Part shown: piece after piece, positions 27,978-35,187 of the stretch
Layout of the letters: the number at the start of each line of letters is the position of its first letter
How positions within the stretch are numbered: the first letter of the stretch is position 1
From: Paracoccus zhejiangensis
Lineage (GTDB): Bacteria > Pseudomonadota > Alphaproteobacteria > Rhodobacterales > Rhodobacteraceae
Assembly: GCF_002847445.1 (NCBI RefSeq)
Contig: NZ_CP025431.1
Coordinates: 186,001-250,000 of the forward strand
DNA length: 64,000 bases
Direction of reading: 5' to 3'
Translations under genes and position numbers: made by a program
Notes under the pieces: generated by a model
What the model was told of the DNA's origin: nothing
The model's input: the letters and a program-made list of their open reading frames with translations, nothing else
The model's database searches: none

Positions 27978-29297
27978 ATGAACACCGGCAACACCGTCCC
28001 GGCGGAGACCCCGCATCAGCGGGTCAGGCTTTCCGATCTGACCATCGGCGTCATCATCGGGCGCACCTCGGAATTCTTCGACTTCTTCACCTTCGCCATC
28101 GCGGCGGTGCTGGTCTTTCCGCAATTCATCTTTCCCTTCGCCTCGCCGACGAACGGGGTGCTTTACGGCTTTCTGGTCCTCGCCCTCGGCTTCGTAGCGC
28201 GGCCCGTCGGCACGGCGATCTTCACCGAGATCGACCTGCGATTTGGCCACGGGTTCAAGCTGACCTCGGCGCTGTTCCTGCTGGGTCTCTCGACCGTCGC
28301 CATCTCGTTCCTGCCCAGTTACGACCAGGAGGGCTGGCTGACCGTTGCCAGCCTGATCCTGTTCCGCATGGGGCAGGGGGCAGCGCTTGGCGGGGCCTGG
28401 GACGGGATGTCCTCGCTCTTGGCGCTGCACGCGCCCGCCGGGCAGAAGGGCCGTTTCGCCACCATCCCCCAGATCGGCGCGCCGATCGGGCTGATCCTTG
28501 CCAGCAGCCTTTTCATCTACCTGAAGACCTCGCTGTCGGAAGAGGAATTCCTCAGCTTCGGCTGGCGCTATCCCTTCTTCGTGGCCTTCGCCATCAACGT
28601 CGTGGCGCTGTTCGCGCGCCTGCGGCTGGTGGTCAGCGACGAGTTCAAGACGCTCTTTTCGGAATCCGAGCTGGACCCCTGCCCGGTGCCGGTCGCCATC
28701 CGCGAGGAATGGCTGAACATCATCATCGGGGCCTTCACGCCCCTGGCGACGCTGGCGCTGTTCCACATGGTCACGGTGTTCCCGCTGGGGTGGATCTATG
28801 TCCACACGCCCGAGGATGCGCTGGCCTTCCTGGTGATCGAGATCATCGGGGCGCTGTTCGGGCTGGGGGCGATCATCGCCTCGGGCTTCATCGCCGACCA
28901 GATCGGGCGGCGAACGCTGTTGACCTATTGCGCCATCGGCATCGCCATCTATGCCATCCTGTCGCCGCTGATCCTTGCGCTCGGCCGCAGTGGCGAGGCG
29001 CTGTATGTGATCATCGGCTTCTCGCTGCTGGGCCTGTCCTTCGGGCAAAGCTCGGGCGCGGTGGCTTCGGGCTTCCTGAAGAAGAACCGCTTCACCGCCT
29101 CGAACCTGACGGCGGATCTGTCCTGGATGTTCGGCGCGGGTTTCGCGCCCTTCGTCGCGCTTTACCTGACCGAGACGCTGGGGCTGTGGTCGGCGGGGGC
29201 CTATCTCTTGTCAGGCGCGCTCTGCACGCTGGCCGCGCTGACGCTGTTCCGCCGCCGGCAAGAGGAACGCCGCAGCCAGGATGGCTCCTGGCGCTGA
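27978..29297 (+). CDS. MFS transporter, metabolite:H+ symporter type
   Basis: This encodes 439 residues with twelve membrane helices. The N-terminal pattern IGRTSEFFDFFTFAIAAVLVFPQF and the loop RPVGTAIFTEIDLRFG are typical of the metabolite:H+ symporter branch (ProP, ShiA, KgtP relatives), as is FRMGQGAALGGAWDG. The substrate is unknown; carboxylates or amino-acid-like compounds are usual. It is divergent from cyoA across 221 bases. That gap contains TTGACA at 27905 inside a TTGA-N8-TCAA inverted repeat but no convincing -10 box. Confidence 0.8.
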   Translation: MNTGNTVPAETPHQRVRLSDLTIGVIIGRTSEFFDFFTFAIAAVLVFPQFIFPFASPTNGVLYGFLVLALGFVARPVGTAIFTEIDLRFGHGFKLTSALFLLGLSTVAISFLPSYDQEGWLTVASLILFRMGQGAALGGAWDGMSSLLALHAPAGQKGRFATIPQIGAPIGLILASSLFIYLKTSLSEEEFLSFGWRYPFFVAFAINVVALFARLRLVVSDEFKTLFSESELDPCPVPVAIREEWLNIIIGAFTPLATLALFHMVTVFPLGWIYVHTPEDALAFLVIEIIGALFGLGAIIASGFIADQIGRRTLLTYCAIGIAIYAILSPLILALGRSGEALYVIIGFSLLGLSFGQSSGAVASGFLKKNRFTASNLTADLSWMFGAGFAPFVALYLTETLGLWSAGAYLLSGALCTLAALTLFRRRQEERRSQDGSWR

Positions 29298-29382
29298 TCC
29301 ATCAGCGGCGTGAATCGATGCCGCCGAAGCGATTCAGATTACTCGTTGGACGGGCGGGGCCGGGCGGCGGCAGACTGCCGCC

Positions 29383-29628
29383 ATGGACAGCGACCCCATC
29401 CACCTGACCCGTTGCGACCCCGCGCAGAACTTGGCGCGCTTCTATCGGCTTGAACTGGCGGGCGATCTCTTCGGGGGTGTGCAGCTTTTGCGCCAATGGG
29501 GCCGGCTTGGCAGCGCCGGCCGCATCGGGCGGACTTGGTTCGCCAGCGCCGAGGCGGCGCAGGCCAGCCGGGACGACTGGCTGCGGCGCAAGCGGGCGCG
29601 CGGCTATCGCGAGGGTCAGAAAATCTAG
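29383..29628 (+). CDS. free-standing WGR-domain protein
   Basis: This encodes 81 residues that are almost entirely one WGR domain: FYRLELAGDLFGGVQLLRQW, then the signature WGRLGSAGR and a basic C-terminal helix. WGR domains occur in PARPs and in bacterial proteins linked to DNA ends or nucleic acids, but the function of isolated bacterial copies is not established. Its stop TAG overlaps the stop of the opposite-strand dioxygenase gene through a shared CTAG (29625-29628). It lies 85 bases after the MFS gene and may be cotranscribed. Confidence 0.75.
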   Translation: MDSDPIHLTRCDPAQNLARFYRLELAGDLFGGVQLLRQWGRLGSAGRIGRTWFASAEAAQASRDDWLRRKRARGYREGQKI

Positions 29629-30590
29629 GCCTCGTTTTCCGCCTCGTAGTTGTGGACGAAATCCTTCGGCAGTTCCGGCCCCCAGAGATAGAGCGAATCC
29701 TCGGGCGGGTAGTCGCCATCCTGCCAGTCACAATCGGCGGGGATATAGTCGATATCGGCGGAATATTCCGAATAGCTGCCCCAGGGATCGCGGACATAGT
29801 GGAAATAGTTCGAGCCCAGCACATGCCGGCCCATGCCCCAGCCGCGGGTGAATCCCTTGTCGGCCATGTTCATCGCGCCGATGCCGATCTCGTTGATGCC
29901 GCCCATGTCCCAGCTGCAATGATGCAGCCCCGGGGCCGAGGATTTGGCGAAGGCCAGAAGGTGGTGGTCCGAGCCGTGGATGCCATGCATGAAGCAGATG
30001 CCATCGCCCGAGCGGTCCGAGAGGCGCAGCCCGATGGCGCGGCTGTAGAACTCGATCGCCTTCGGCACATCCGGGGTGAACAGCAGCACATGCGCCAGGC
30101 GCAGCGGACGCACCACCGGGGCCTTGGACCGCTGCGGCGCAGCGGCCACGCCCGCCGGAACGGAGACCACCGAGAAGGGTGATTTCTCGTTGGGCGAGGT
30201 CTTTTCGGCCACCTTCACCTCGATCATCACCCCGAACGGGTCGAGGAACCAGAAACCGTTCGAGACGACCCCGCGAGGCGCATCCAGAAGCCGCACCCCC
30301 TGCGCCTCGATCCGGCGGCGCATCGGTTCGAAATCCTCTTCGAAGACCGCGAAGGACAGGTGGTTCAGCTTCTTGCGCCCCGCCTCGTGGATGCTGAGCC
30401 AGCGGTGATCCGAGCCGAAGGTGTAAAGCCCAAGCCCGTCGCCTTCCTCGCGCACGTCGAGGCCGAAGGCGCGGTAGAACTCATCCGCGACCTTGAGGTC
30501 GGGGACGGTCATCATGAAGGTATCCATCGAATGGATGCCCAATTCGCCCGGCCGTTTCGTCGGCGCGACTTTTCCGGTAATGGCGGTCAT
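29625..30590 (-). CDS. VOC-family extradiol ring-cleavage dioxygenase-like protein (1)
   Basis: This encodes 321 residues with two tandem VOC modules (about 20-130 and 163-285), the layout of type I extradiol dioxygenases. The C-terminal module keeps a plausible Fe(II) facial triad: His167 (LRLAHVLLF), His223 or 224 (GLHHCSWDM) and Glu275 (SYSEYSADI), with spacing close to known enzymes. It is the last gene of the leftward GntR-controlled operon. It probably opens a catecholic ring, possibly made by the flavin hydroxylase at 35188. The substrate is unknown. Confidence 0.72.
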   Translation of the reverse strand: MTAITGKVAPTKRPGELGIHSMDTFMMTVPDLKVADEFYRAFGLDVREEGDGLGLYTFGSDHRWLSIHEAGRKKLNHLSFAVFEEDFEPMRRRIEAQGVRLLDAPRGVVSNGFWFLDPFGVMIEVKVAEKTSPNEKSPFSVVSVPAGVAAAPQRSKAPVVRPLRLAHVLLFTPDVPKAIEFYSRAIGLRLSDRSGDGICFMHGIHGSDHHLLAFAKSSAPGLHHCSWDMGGINEIGIGAMNMADKGFTRGWGMGRHVLGSNYFHYVRDPWGSYSEYSADIDYIPADCDWQDGDYPPEDSLYLWGPELPKDFVHNYEAENEA

Positions 30591-30625
30591 CTCGTCCTCC
30601 TTCTCACAGGCTGATCACTGGTGTC

Positions 30626-31198
30626 TCACAGGGCGGCCAGTCGGCGGGCCTTCAGCACCGCGCCGAAATCCGCGAGGGTATTCAACATGTCATGGGCCGC
30701 CTCGATCTGGGTCGGGTTGCCGTGGAACCGGCCCTCGTCATCGCGTTGCTGGGCATAAAGCGGGCAGACCACGCCCTGCACCAGCGGGATCATCTTCAAG
30801 GCCACCGCCACCCGGCGCAGATCCTCGACCGCGCGGGCGGCACCGGAAATGCCGCCATAAGCCACGGCGCACATCGGCTTGCCCGCCCATTCCGGGCCAA
30901 GGTAATCCAGCGCGTTCTTCAGCGCGCCGGGGATGGCATAGTTGTATTCGGTGGTGACGAAGACATAGGCGTCGCCGCGCGCGATGATCTCGCTGAAGCG
31001 CTTGGTATGCTCGTGGGTATATTGCTGCAGCCGGGGGTGGTTCGGCTCGTCCATGATCGGCAGGTTCAGCGCCGCCAGATCGACAACCTCGGTCTGAAAG
31101 CGCGCATCCTTGGCGGCGATGTCGGTGAACCATTCGGCCACCGAGGCCCCGCCGCGGCCCTGCCGCACGCTGCCGATGATGATCTGAAGGGTCAGCAT
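30626..31198 (-). CDS. NADPH-dependent FMN reductase family protein
   Basis: This encodes 190 residues with a flavodoxin-like fold. IIGSVRQGRGGASVAEW is the phosphate-binding loop, and TTEYNYAIPGALKNALDYLG is the FMN-binding segment characteristic of this family. It could supply reduced flavin or reduce a quinone intermediate. The flavin hydroxylase in this island is a single-component type that should not need an external reductase, so quinone reduction is a fair alternative. It lies 12 bases after the SDR gene. Confidence 0.82.
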   Translation of the reverse strand: MLTLQIIIGSVRQGRGGASVAEWFTDIAAKDARFQTEVVDLAALNLPIMDEPNHPRLQQYTHEHTKRFSEIIARGDAYVFVTTEYNYAIPGALKNALDYLGPEWAGKPMCAVAYGGISGAARAVEDLRRVAVALKMIPLVQGVVCPLYAQQRDDEGRFHGNPTQIEAAHDMLNTLADFGAVLKARRLAAL

Positions 31199-31210
31199 GA
31201 CGCGCGGCCC

Positions 31211-32008
31211 TCAGCGGATATTGGCGGTCAACCCGCCATCGACGACCATCCTTGTGCCGGTGATATAGCTGGCGCGGTCGGACGCCAGAAAGGCCACGGC
31301 ATCGCCGATTTCCTCGACCTTGCCCCAGCGGCGGGCGATGATGCCCTTGCCGCCGCAGAACTCGCCCAGCCAATCCTCCTTGTCCTGATCGCCGGCCATG
31401 CCGCCAGCCCAGCCCTCGCGCCATTCGGTGCCGATGATGCCGGGGACGACGGTGTTCACGGTGATGCCGCGATCGGCCATGTCGGCAGCCAGGTAGCCGC
31501 TGGCATGGATCATCGCGGCATTGTTCATGCCGTAGTTCAGCGCCGGCATCCAGGTCATCAGCCCCGAGGCGCCGGTGATGTTGACGATCCGGCCCGAGCC
31601 GTCGGTGGCGATCATGCCCTCGAATTCGCGGATCACCCGCAGGATGCCGGTGACCTTGATATCGATATCGGCCTGCCAGTCGGCATCGCTCCAGGTGATG
31701 GTGCGGTCCTGCCGGCGGATGGCGGTGCCGACGCTGGTGGCGAGGATGTTGATCTCGGGCACCTTGGCACGCACAGCCGCCGCCGCAGCGCTGACCGAAG
31801 CGGTGTCGCTGACATCGGCGGCGATCGGTGTGGCGCTGACGCCGAATTCCTCGGTGATGGCGCGGGCGGTGGCGGCCAGTTCCTCGGCATTGCGCGCCAG
31901 CAGGAACAGGTTGCAGCCCTCGGCGGCCAAGGCCCGGGCGATCCCCCGGCCGATGCCCTTGCTGGCGCCCACGACCACGGCGGTCCGGCCTTCGAGTCCC
32001 AGATCCAT
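31211..32008 (-). CDS. short-chain dehydrogenase/reductase family protein lacking the catalytic Lys
   Basis: This encodes 265 residues with a Rossmann fold; the nucleotide motif is GASKGIGRG (14-22). The expected YxxxK is present only as Y159-GMN-N163, so the catalytic lysine is replaced by Asn. The serine normally 13 residues before the Tyr is also displaced (S148 is 11 before). The family NAG motif reads TSVG. It sits between the FMN reductase and the NTF2-like gene in the aromatic operon. It may be a dehydrogenase with an altered mechanism, or may have another role such as dehydration. Confidence 0.78.
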   Translation of the reverse strand: MDLGLEGRTAVVVGASKGIGRGIARALAAEGCNLFLLARNAEELAATARAITEEFGVSATPIAADVSDTASVSAAAAAVRAKVPEINILATSVGTAIRRQDRTITWSDADWQADIDIKVTGILRVIREFEGMIATDGSGRIVNITGASGLMTWMPALNYGMNNAAMIHASGYLAADMADRGITVNTVVPGIIGTEWREGWAGGMAGDQDKEDWLGEFCGGKGIIARRWGKVEEIGDAVAFLASDRASYITGTRMVVDGGLTANIR

Positions 32009-32036
32009 CTCTCTCTCCTCCCCTGTGTTCAGTCGC

Positions 32037-32405
32037 CTAACCTGGCAGCGGCGTCGGCTGATAGGCGATCAGCCGCCAGGCCCCGCCTTCCTCGGCCCAG
32101 ATGGCCAGAAAGGCGTTGTCGATCCGCCGGCTCTCGCCGGCTACCAGCACCTCGACGCTCATCCTCCCGCCCAGCAGCACCGCGCCGGGCAGGTCTTCGG
32201 TCCAGTCGGTCTGGTGGCTGACGCTTTGATAGACGAAATGCCCCGCCGCGACCTTGTCCAGATAGCTTTGCAGCGTGTCGCGATCCCCCAGCGAATGGCT
32301 GTAATGCAGCCGGTCCGACAGCAGCTCGCGCAGCGCCGCGACATCGCCCGCCTTCATCGCGGCATAGCGGCGATCCTCCAGACGGGCGATGTCGGGCCGG
32401 TTCAT
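32037..32405 (-). CDS. NTF2-like / SnoaL-like protein (DUF4440-type)
   Basis: This encodes 122 residues of the NTF2-like cone fold (IARLEDRRYAAMKAGDVAAL, then LHYSHSLGDRDTLQSYLDKV, ending WRLIAYQPTPLPG). Members include isomerases, dehydratases and non-catalytic helpers, so no reaction can be assigned. Its ATG overlaps the stop of the upstream VOC gene by 4 bases (ATGA, 32402-32405), indicating coupled production with that dioxygenase-like protein. Confidence 0.72.
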   Translation of the reverse strand: MNRPDIARLEDRRYAAMKAGDVAALRELLSDRLHYSHSLGDRDTLQSYLDKVAAGHFVYQSVSHQTDWTEDLPGAVLLGGRMSVEVLVAGESRRIDNAFLAIWAEEGGAWRLIAYQPTPLPG

Positions 32406-33304
32406 CCCAGCACCGCGCAGGCGTTGAAATGGCCCATCCATTCCCGCGATGGCAATTGCCCCCAGCGGTTCACCACCTTGAAGTTCGACAGGTTCTCGCC
32501 CGGATCGACGATGCGCGGCTGGAAATGCGGATCGGCGATGATCTCCATTTCCGCCGTGTTCTCGACCAGGAAGCCGGCCGCATCGACGTAATAGGCGAAG
32601 ATATTGTCACCCGCGCCATGCCGCCCCGGACCCCAAACCAGGGTGCGGTCCTGCGCGTCCAGGACATCGCCGAGCCGCTTGAAATCGGCGAAATCGGCGA
32701 ACTCCCAGCTGTAATGGTGCAGACCCCCGCCATCGGCGGACTTGGCCATGCCAAGCGTATGGTGCCGCCCGTCGCCCGCCCGCATCCAGGCCAGTTCCCA
32801 ACCCTCGGTGCGTTCGCTGAGCTTCAGACCCAGCACCTGCATCATCAGCTGCGCCGAAGCCGCAGGATCAGCCGCGGTCAGGTTGGCATGATCGAGATAG
32901 CGCGGATGGATGCCCGGTCCGGCATAGCGGCGCGGACGGTCGCGGGGCATGGGGGTATGGACCTCGATCACATGGCCTTCGGGGAAGGCCACGGTCACCG
33001 ATTTCTCGATCACCGGCAGCGAGGGGGTCTCGCTGACGATGCGCAGCCCGGCCTCGCGCGCCCGGCGGGCGACCTCGTCCACATGGGCGGGATCGAGCGT
33101 TTCCAGACCGATCGCGCGCAGGGACGAGTGATCGGCCCGGTGCATGATCAGTTCGGCGTGACGGGCATTCGATGTCAGCAGCGCGCGGTCAGCGGTCAGT
33201 TCGACCAGCGAGGCGCCGGCGATCAGTTGGGCGTCCTCCACGGCGCCCTCCAGATCGCTGACATTCAGGGCGACATAGCCCAAGCGATGAACCAGCGGTT
33301 CCAT
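32402..33304 (-). CDS. VOC-family extradiol ring-cleavage dioxygenase-like protein (2)
   Basis: This encodes 300 residues with two VOC modules. The second holds a possible metal triad: His139 (RYLDHANLT), His196 or 197 (GLHHYSWEF) and Glu248 (GFLVENTAE). It is only distantly similar to the other VOC protein of the operon, sharing the GLHH-SW pattern. Two such enzymes in one operon may cleave successive or alternative ring substrates, or one may act as a hydrolase or isomerase. The start follows GGAGGACACC. Confidence 0.72.
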   Translation of the reverse strand: MEPLVHRLGYVALNVSDLEGAVEDAQLIAGASLVELTADRALLTSNARHAELIMHRADHSSLRAIGLETLDPAHVDEVARRAREAGLRIVSETPSLPVIEKSVTVAFPEGHVIEVHTPMPRDRPRRYAGPGIHPRYLDHANLTAADPAASAQLMMQVLGLKLSERTEGWELAWMRAGDGRHHTLGMAKSADGGGLHHYSWEFADFADFKRLGDVLDAQDRTLVWGPGRHGAGDNIFAYYVDAAGFLVENTAEMEIIADPHFQPRIVDPGENLSNFKVVNRWGQLPSREWMGHFNACAVLG

Positions 33305-33349
33305 GATGGTGTCCTCCTCTTTCCTCCTCGGGGGATCTGCGGGCGACCG

Positions 33350-34192
33350 TCAGGCCGCTGCCGCCGCTGCCTTCTTCTCGTCCACGATGGGATTTTTCAG
33401 GATGCCGATGCCCTCGATCTCGACCTCGACCACGTCGCCCGGCTTCATGTAGAGCTTGGGGTCGCGGGCCATGCCGATGCCGGCGGGGGTACCGGTGACG
33501 ATGATGTCGCCCGGTTCCAGCGTGATCGCCTCGGAGATGATCGAGATCAGGTCGGCGACCGAATAGATCATGTCATCGGTATTGGCGTCCTGAACCACCT
33601 TGCCGTTCAGCCGGGTCTGCAGGCGCAGGCCCTTGGCACCGGCGGGCAGTTCGTCCGCCGAGACCGCGATCGGGCCGAAGGCGCCGGTATCGTCGAAATT
33701 CTTGCCGACCGTCCATTGCGGCGACTTGAACTGGTAGTCGCGCAGCGAGCCGTCGTTGAAGATCGAGTAGCCGGCAACGTGGTCCAGCGCCCTTTCCTTC
33801 GACACGTGGCGGGCGGATTTGCCGATGATGGCGACCAGTTCGCCCTCGTAATCCAGGTCCTGCGAGACCAGCGGCCGGATGATCGGCGCGCCGTCAGCGA
33901 TCAGGCTGGTCGAGAAGCGCGGGAACAGCGTCGGGTAATCGGGCTGCTCATAGGGCGATTCGTCGGTGTGGTCGGAATAGTTCAGGCCGACGCAGATGAT
34001 CTTGCCCGGACGCGCCAGCGGCGGGGCCGCGGTGACGGTCGCCAGGTCGATCGCGGGGGCCGAAGCCACCTTGTCGGCATGGGCGCCGTTCAGCACCTCG
34101 ACCAGATCGACCGGGCCGAGATCGGCCCAATCGCTGTCACGTTGAACGGCCACACCTGAAGTGCCGTTCCGGTCATAGCTCGTCACTCGCAT
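33350..34192 (-). CDS. fumarylacetoacetate hydrolase (FAH) family protein
   Basis: This encodes 280 residues. The FAH fold is clear from KIICVGLNYSDHTDE, the metal ligands in DLDYEGELVAIIG, the ND pair in YSIFNDGSLRDYQ, and TGTPAGIGMARDP near the end. FAH-family enzymes hydrolyse C-C bonds of acylpyruvates or hydrate or decarboxylate dienoates made by extradiol ring cleavage. It is the first gene of the leftward aromatic operon. The C-terminus has an Ala-rich tail after KNPIVDEKK. The start follows GGAGGAAACGACG. Confidence 0.9.
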   Translation of the reverse strand: MRVTSYDRNGTSGVAVQRDSDWADLGPVDLVEVLNGAHADKVASAPAIDLATVTAAPPLARPGKIICVGLNYSDHTDESPYEQPDYPTLFPRFSTSLIADGAPIIRPLVSQDLDYEGELVAIIGKSARHVSKERALDHVAGYSIFNDGSLRDYQFKSPQWTVGKNFDDTGAFGPIAVSADELPAGAKGLRLQTRLNGKVVQDANTDDMIYSVADLISIISEAITLEPGDIIVTGTPAGIGMARDPKLYMKPGDVVEVEIEGIGILKNPIVDEKKAAAAAA

Positions 34193-34233
34193 CGTCGTTT
34201 CCTCCGTTCAATCTGTCATCGGTTGATGACCTA

Positions 34234-34278
34234 GAGATAGGCGAGGCGAGATCGATAATCAACTTTATTTTCGAAAAT
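34234..34278 (-). promoter_or_regulatory. promoter of the FAH-VOC operon with a GntR-type palindrome
   Basis: Read leftward: ATTTTCGAAAAT (34267-34278), then TTGATT (34257-34262), a 17-base spacer, and TATCTC (34234-34239). The palindrome sits 4 bases upstream of the -35 box and overlaps the stop of the GntR gene. The same 12-mer occurs in the hydroxylase promoter at 35118. Confidence 0.65.
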
Positions 34279-34976
34279 CAGTCGTCAAATCCACTATCTC
34301 GCAAATCTTCGTCCGTCATGATGATCTCGACCGTGCGGGCAAGATGGTTTCGAATCAATTGGTTGGCGGTTTCCGCGTCGCGTGCCACGACCGCATCGGA
34401 CAGGGCGCAGTGCTCGACCAGATGATCGCGTCCGGACGAAGAATAGTGGTGCGACAGCTTGCGATAGCGGTCGGCGTGATCGGTCAGCTGGCAGCGGTAC
34501 AGCATCAGCCGGGGCGAATCGCAGGCTGCGACCAGGCTGTCATGAAAGGCCCGGTGGCGATTTTCCCATTCGGGGTCGATATGGCCGTCAGGCGTCAGGC
34601 TGGAGCGTTTGCCAAGCGCATGGATCGCCGCGACCACGCCGGATTCCCACTGGTCATCGCCGCGCTCGATCGAGCGGCGGATGGCCAGCGATTCGATCTC
34701 TTGCCGCATGAACAGTAGGTCCATCAGGTCCGAGCGCGAGATCGGGGCGACGCGAAAGCCCTTGTGCTCCTCCAGCACGACCAGCTTTTCGGCGGCCAGC
34801 CGGGTCAGCGCCTCGCGTAGCGGGCTGAGGCCCACGCCATAGCTGTCCTTCAACTCGTCGAACCGCAGCCGCGCGCCGGGGCGCAGCTCTCCGTCAACGA
34901 TATCGCTGCGCAGCCGGTCATAGACCGAGGCCATCAGGGTCTTGCTGTCTCCGTCGAGCCGCCGGGTCATGGTCAT
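34278..34976 (-). CDS. GntR family regulator (FCD/FadR-type) of the aromatic island
   Basis: This encodes 232 residues. The winged helix-turn-helix lies at residues 15-75 (ARLRFDELKDSYGVGLSPLREALTRLAAEKLV), and an all-helical FCD ligand domain follows (ENRHRAFHDSLVAAC, then HLVEHCALSDAVVARD). Such proteins usually repress until a pathway acid binds. It lies between the two divergent operons and very likely binds ATTTTCGAAAAT in front of each. The start at 34976 follows CGGAGGACGAGAC; the 39 extra upstream codons are rejected for lack of a ribosome site. Confidence 0.9.
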   Translation of the reverse strand: MTMTRRLDGDSKTLMASVYDRLRSDIVDGELRPGARLRFDELKDSYGVGLSPLREALTRLAAEKLVVLEEHKGFRVAPISRSDLMDLLFMRQEIESLAIRRSIERGDDQWESGVVAAIHALGKRSSLTPDGHIDPEWENRHRAFHDSLVAACDSPRLMLYRCQLTDHADRYRKLSHHYSSSGRDHLVEHCALSDAVVARDAETANQLIRNHLARTVEIIMTDEDLRDSGFDD

Positions 34977-35114
34977 GTCTCGTCCTCCGGTTTGGTGCCG
35001 GAAACCCGGCTGTTCGTTATCACATGCATCGAAGATCAGCGCAAATTTCGATGATCGCCTGCGCCTTAGAAGGACAGCGTGATCCGCTGCCATCGCAACA
35101 ATTCGACATTATCA

Positions 35115-35143
35115 TTGATTTTCGAAAATACATCATTTAATCG
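35115..35143 (+). promoter_or_regulatory. promoter of the hydroxylase-TRAP operon with the same GntR palindrome
   Basis: TTGATT (35115-35120), a 17-base spacer, then TAATCG (35138-35143). ATTTTCGAAAAT (35118-35129) overlaps the -35 box and spacer, a position suited to repression. Fifteen bases (TGATTTTCGAAAATA) match the reverse complement of the site at 34265-34279. Confidence 0.65.
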
Positions 35144-35187
35144 TAACACATCGATTGATTCGTAACTTCCACGGAGGAGGGGCTGCG

